A stretch of 64,000 nucleotides of DNA from Desulfitobacterium hafniense DCB-2 (GTDB taxonomy: Bacteria; Bacillota; Desulfitobacteriia; Desulfitobacteriales; Desulfitobacteriaceae): the NCBI RefSeq assembly GCF_000021925.1, contig NC_011830.1, positions 768,501 through 832,500 on the forward strand. Reading direction: 5' to 3'. Below are positions 60,837 to 64,000 of the stretch, one piece after another (positions within the stretch are counted from its first letter, which is position 1; every line of letters begins with the position of its first letter). Both the position numbers and the translations under genes were made by a program. The notes beneath the pieces are model-generated. The model saw only the letters and a program-made list of their open reading frames with translations. It had not been told where the DNA came from and ran no database searches.

Positions 60837-62573
60837 ATGAGTAAGGTAATCGTGGTAGGCGGAGGACTGGCGGGTCTGATGGCTGCCATTAAGATAGCTG
60901 AGGAAGGAACACCGGTGGATTTATTCTCCTTGGTACCGGTGAAACGCTCCCATTCCGTATGTGCTCAGGGGGGAATCAACGGAGCGGTCAACACAAAAGG
61001 TGAAGGGGATTCACCTTGGGAGCATTTCGATGATTCGGTCTATGGAGGGGACTTTCTGGCCAACCAGCCCCCTGTGAAGGCCATGTGTGATGCCGCGCCG
61101 GGTGTTATCCATCTTATGGATCGTATGGGAGTTATGTTTAACCGGACAGCGGAAGGGTTTTTGGATTTCCGGCGTTTCGGCGGGACCAAGCATCACCGTA
61201 CAGCCTTTGCCGGAGCCACCACAGGTCAGCAGCTTCTCTATGCCCTGGATGAGCAGGTCCGCCGTTTTGAAGCGGCCGGGTTAGTCAGGAAATACGAAGG
61301 CTGGGAGATGCTCTCTGCTGTTATTGATGAAGGGGTCTGCAAGGGAATTGTCGCCCAAAACCTCTATAATATGGAGATCCAAAGCTTTCCCGCCGCTGCT
61401 GTCATCGTGGCCGCCGGGGGATGCGGCATGATCTTCGGCAAGAGCACCAATTCCACCATTAACACAGGCTCCGTGGCCTCGGCTCTCTACCAGCAAGGGG
61501 TCAAATACGCCAACGGTGAGTTTATCCAGATTCATCCTACGGCCATTCCGGGGGAGGATAAGCTGCGGCTTATGTCCGAGTCGGCCCGTGGCGAAGGCGG
61601 ACGGGTCTGGACCTATAAAGAGGGTAAACCCTGGTATTTTCTGGAGGAGATGTATCCGGCCTACGGGAACCTGGTCCCCCGGGATATTGCCACCCGGGCC
61701 ATCTACCATGTGGTCTTTGATTTGGGTCTGGGTGTCAACGGTGAGAACATGGTTTATCTGGATCTTTCCCATAAAGATTCCCATGAACTTCAGATCAAAT
61801 TAGGAGGAATTCTTGAGATCTATGAGAAATTCGTGGGGGATGATCCCAAGAAGGTTCCCATGCGGATTTTCCCCGCAGTTCACTATTCCATGGGCGGAAT
61901 GTGGGTGGATTATGATCAAATGACCAATATCCCCGGTCTGTTTGCTGCCGGGGAATGTGAATATCAATACCATGGGGCCAATCGCTTAGGGGCCAATTCC
62001 CTGCTCTCAGCTATTTATGGCGGTATGATCGCCGGCCCTAAGTCCCTGGAGTACATCAAGAAAAATAAATCGGAAACCTCCAGCGGGGAGGAAGAAGTCT
62101 TTGTTCGTGAACGAAGGGCCCAGGAGGAGCTCTGGAACAGGATTCTCACCATGAAGGGTGAGGAGAATCCCTACCATATTTATAAAGAGCTGGGTGATGT
62201 CATGACCCAAAATGTCACTGTCATCCGCTATAATGACAAACTGGCCGGAACGGACCAGAAGATCCAGGAGCTTATGCAGCGTTGGCAGAAGATCCAGCTC
62301 ATTGATGATGTCCAGTGGAGCAACCAGACGGCACTCTTTATCCGGCAGCTTTGGAATATGCTGGAGCTGGCCCGCGTCATTACCTTGGGGGCCCTTAACC
62401 GCAATGAAAGCCGGGGGGCCCATTATAAGCCCGACTATCCGGAGCGGGATGATGCGAACTGGCTGAAGACCACCATCGCCACCTACACACCCGAGGGCCC
62501 GCAGTTCAGCTATGAAGCGGTGGATGTATCACTGATCACGCCCAGACCGCGGCGCTATGATGTAGAGAAATAG
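60837..62573 (+). CDS. sdhA: Succinate dehydrogenase/fumarate reductase flavoprotein subunit
   Basis: 578 residues from ATG 60837, after GAGAGGTG (GTG 60828 is part of that site). FAD fold GGGLAGLMAAIK, covalent-FAD His in RSHSVCAQGG, active-site region HPTAIPG...SESARGEGGRVW, and GANRLGANSLL. It interconverts succinate and fumarate; in an anaerobe probably works as fumarate reductase in respiration. Confidence 0.95.
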   Translation: MSKVIVVGGGLAGLMAAIKIAEEGTPVDLFSLVPVKRSHSVCAQGGINGAVNTKGEGDSPWEHFDDSVYGGDFLANQPPVKAMCDAAPGVIHLMDRMGVMFNRTAEGFLDFRRFGGTKHHRTAFAGATTGQQLLYALDEQVRRFEAAGLVRKYEGWEMLSAVIDEGVCKGIVAQNLYNMEIQSFPAAAVIVAAGGCGMIFGKSTNSTINTGSVASALYQQGVKYANGEFIQIHPTAIPGEDKLRLMSESARGEGGRVWTYKEGKPWYFLEEMYPAYGNLVPRDIATRAIYHVVFDLGLGVNGENMVYLDLSHKDSHELQIKLGGILEIYEKFVGDDPKKVPMRIFPAVHYSMGGMWVDYDQMTNIPGLFAAGECEYQYHGANRLGANSLLSAIYGGMIAGPKSLEYIKKNKSETSSGEEEVFVRERRAQEELWNRILTMKGEENPYHIYKELGDVMTQNVTVIRYNDKLAGTDQKIQELMQRWQKIQLIDDVQWSNQTALFIRQLWNMLELARVITLGALNRNESRGAHYKPDYPERDDANWLKTTIATYTPEGPQFSYEAVDVSLITPRPRRYDVEK

Positions 62574-62584
62574 GGGGGATCATC

Positions 62585-63337
62585 ATGTCAGGGCAAAAAA
62601 GTGTCCGTTTAAAAATCCGTCGCCAAAATGCCCCGGACCAACCTGCTTTTTGGGAAGAGTTCGCGGTGGATTATAGTCCCAAGATGAATATTATTTCCTG
62701 CTTGATGGAGATTCAAAAAAATCCTGTCAATGTCCAAGGCAAAAAGACCAATCCCGTGGTTTGGGAATGCAACTGTCTTGAAGAGGTCTGTGGTGCCTGC
62801 ACCATGAATATCAACGGTCAAGCCAGGCAGGCCTGCTCAGCCTTAGTGGATCAATTGGAGCAGCCTATTGTCCTGGAGCCTCTCCGGAAATTCCCCATCC
62901 TCCGGGATCTTATGGTGGATCGAACCATTATGTTCGAGAATTTAAAGAGGGTTCATGCCTGGATCGACATTGACGGAACCTACGATCTGGGTCCCGGACC
63001 CCGTATGGCTGAAGTGGATCGAGTATGGGCCTATGAGCTTTCCAAGTGCATGACCTGTGGGTGCTGCATGGAATCCTGCCCCCAAGTCAATTCCCGTTCC
63101 CGGTTCATTGGACCGGCCGCCGTTTCCCAGGCCCGTCTCTTTAACACCCACCCTTCAGGAGCTATGCATAAGCATATTCGTCTATCCGCCCTCATGGGTG
63201 ATGGAGGGATCACCGACTGCGGCAACGCCCAAAACTGCGTGCGGGCCTGTCCCAAGGAGATTCCTCTGACCACCAGTCTTGCCGATATGAACAGAGAGGT
63301 CAATAAATTCGCCTTGAAGCGATGGCTGAATACTTAA
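62585..63337 (+). CDS. sdhB: Succinate dehydrogenase/fumarate reductase iron-sulfur subunit
   Basis: 250 residues. A 2Fe-2S domain (CNCLEEVCGAC plus a later Cys, about 61-80) and ferredoxin domain motifs CMTCGCCMESCP and CGNAQNCVRACP for the other two clusters. It passes electrons between SdhA and the heme subunit. Last gene of the operon. Confidence 0.95.
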   Translation: MSGQKSVRLKIRRQNAPDQPAFWEEFAVDYSPKMNIISCLMEIQKNPVNVQGKKTNPVVWECNCLEEVCGACTMNINGQARQACSALVDQLEQPIVLEPLRKFPILRDLMVDRTIMFENLKRVHAWIDIDGTYDLGPGPRMAEVDRVWAYELSKCMTCGCCMESCPQVNSRSRFIGPAAVSQARLFNTHPSGAMHKHIRLSALMGDGGITDCGNAQNCVRACPKEIPLTTSLADMNREVNKFALKRWLNT

Positions 63338-63364
63338 AAAGTCAAGATGCAAGAAAATTTTTTA

Positions 63365-63438
63365 TTGCAATCTGACAACTTAGATGTTAACATAAAGTTG
63401 TAACAACTTATAACAAAATAAGAGTTGTCAGATTGCAA
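63365..63438. repeat. Interrupted inverted repeat after sdhB
   Basis: 16-bp perfect arms TTGCAATCTGACAACT (63365-63380) and AGTTGTCAGATTGCAA (63423-63438), with a second palindrome AAGTTGTAACAACTT inside the loop. It may terminate sdhCAB or be a binding site. Confidence 0.55.
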
Positions 63439-63507
63439 GCTGTTTGCAGTCAAGGCTGAATTTCCCAAAAAGGAAAACGGGGGAACCATATTGGGGGTGA
63501 ATCATTG

Positions 63508-63660
63508 TTAAGGAGAGCAAACTCCTTAAAATGACGGAAAGGTATCATTCCGAACCCGGCAGCTAACCTCGTAAGCGTGTGAACCGTTTTAGTGTTTTTA
63601 TGCTAAATCAATAGCCAATGTTATGCGCTGCTTCTTCTTGGGCCTGTTCAGGCCCTTTTT
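63508..63660 (+). ncRNA. Structured leader, candidate riboswitch, before EhuB-like gene
   Basis: A dense run of short complementary segments (AAGGAG...CTCCTT, GACGGAAAGG, CCGAACCCGGCAGCTAACCT) ends in a clear terminator hairpin just upstream of the gene: the layout of a transcriptional riboswitch. GCAAA...GACGGAAAGG has a faint likeness to the c-di-GMP-I (GEMM) motif. Class not established. Confidence 0.4.
63640..63660 (+). terminator. Intrinsic terminator inside the leader
   Basis: GGGCCTG / CAGGCCC with a 2-base loop, then TTTTT, 48 bases before the next start codon. Confidence 0.85.
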
Positions 63661-63707
63661 CTATGCCTTTTTGCGGATTTCAGTGGAGAAAAAAGGAGGA
63701 CGTTTGA

Positions 63708-64000
63708 ATGAAAAAGTTACCACTGCTCAAGACTCTGCTGGTGGGGGTGCTGGCCTTTAGTGTTTTTGCCTTGGGAGGCTGCGGCACCACCGAGACCAAA
63801 GGTGGAGACGGGATGAGTACATTAGAGAAGGCCAAGGAAAAAGGTTCCGTCACCGTTGGTTTTGCTAATGAGAAGCCCTATGCTTACAAAACTGCCGATG
63901 GAAAGCTCACTGGTGAAGCTGTAGAAATCGCCCGGGCCGTCCTAAAAGAGCTGGGAATCAATGACATGCAGGGGGAGCTTACGGAGTTTGCCTCTTTAAT
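63708..64000 (+). CDS. Amino-acid/ectoine-type ABC transporter substrate-binding lipoprotein (partial)
   Basis: First ~97 residues; runs off the window. Lipoprotein signal with lipobox ALGGC (Cys at about 25), then VGFANEKPYAYKTADGKLTGEAVEIARAVL, typical of family 3 solute-binding proteins and in detail like EhuB of the ectoine/hydroxyectoine system. The ligand is an inference. AAAGGAGG precedes ATG 63708; a candidate leader with terminator controls it. Confidence 0.85.
   Translation, partial: MKKLPLLKTLLVGVLAFSVFALGGCGTTETKGGDGMSTLEKAKEKGSVTVGFANEKPYAYKTADGKLTGEAVEIARAVLKELGINDMQGELTEFASL

Noticed and set aside
1..64000. CRISPR array, tRNA or rRNA genes, phage genes
   Set aside because: No regularly spaced repeats, no tRNA cloverleaf or rRNA sequence and no phage structural genes were noticed.

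Overview
The window looks like a chromosomal segment of an organohalide-respiring Firmicute, most likely Desulfitobacterium hafniense or a very close relative. The reasons are the full cpr-type gene set (cprT, cprK, cprZ, cprE, cprB, cprA, cprC, cprD in that order and orientation at 49393-58033), a regulator at 50521 that I recognise as CprK, a CprA-type ortho-chlorophenol dehalogenase at 53705, and a PceA/PceB-like pair at 13394-15367. These identifications are from memory of the protein families; no database was searched.

Layout. 1-5480: end of a flavoprotein gene, a pair of U32-peptidase-family proteins, a secreted Ig-like-domain protein (minus strand) and a chemoreceptor. 5689-8220: CprK-like regulator plus rdhB-rdhA. 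8526-13268: a second rdhB-rdhA-rdhC unit whose rdhA is split by a 1509-bp IS4-type element with an 8-bp target duplication. 13394-18580: PceA-like rdhA, PceB-like rdhB, rdhC, a tiny membrane protein, a PceT-type trigger-factor homologue and a Crp/Fnr regulator. 18780-28229: CobA-HemD fusion (tetrapyrrole supply), two near-identical Crp/Fnr regulators, a cupin, an MFS permease, and a three-subunit glycolate/lactate-oxidase-like operon. 28423-39178: two CprK paralogues, two rdhBA pairs, and an accessory operon cprZ-cprE-cprC-small protein-cprD. 39371-42187: a corrinoid-protein/two-methyltransferase operon of the O-demethylase type. 42358-43317: cprT paralogue (minus). 43535-49292: ordinary genes (rplM-rpsI, a DMT permease, a BlaI/BlaR1-like pair). 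49393-58033: the canonical cpr cluster. 58547-64000: Fur-boxed flavodoxin, a His/Cys-rich protein, succinate dehydrogenase/fumarate reductase (sdhCAB), and the start of an EhuB-like solute-binding lipoprotein behind a structured leader.

How it works together. RdhA enzymes (Tat-exported, corrinoid and two 4Fe-4S clusters) reduce organohalides outside the membrane and are anchored by RdhB. RdhC proteins are FMN-binding polytopic membrane proteins. CprT/PceT and the GroEL-like CprD/CprE assist folding and maturation. CprK proteins sense halogenated ligands and activate transcription from dehaloboxes. I find fourteen 14-bp dehalobox-like palindromes (TTARY-N4-RYTAA type). In most of them a -10 hexamer begins 28.5-31.5 bp from the box centre, as expected for class II activation. 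Members of this apparent regulon include not only rdh/cpr genes but also a chemoreceptor and the O-demethylase operon. A second palindrome, GTTGT-N4-ACAAC, lies at the same distance from -10 elements before cobA-hemD, the cupin, the MFS gene and the oxidase operon, and marks a second Crp/Fnr regulon. A third element (TATC-N4-GATA inside a 28-bp identical block) is shared by the promoters of the 8526 and 13394 rdh operons. Four tiny single-span membrane ORFs, each directly after an rdhC, are easily missed by annotation and may be an undescribed component of the system.
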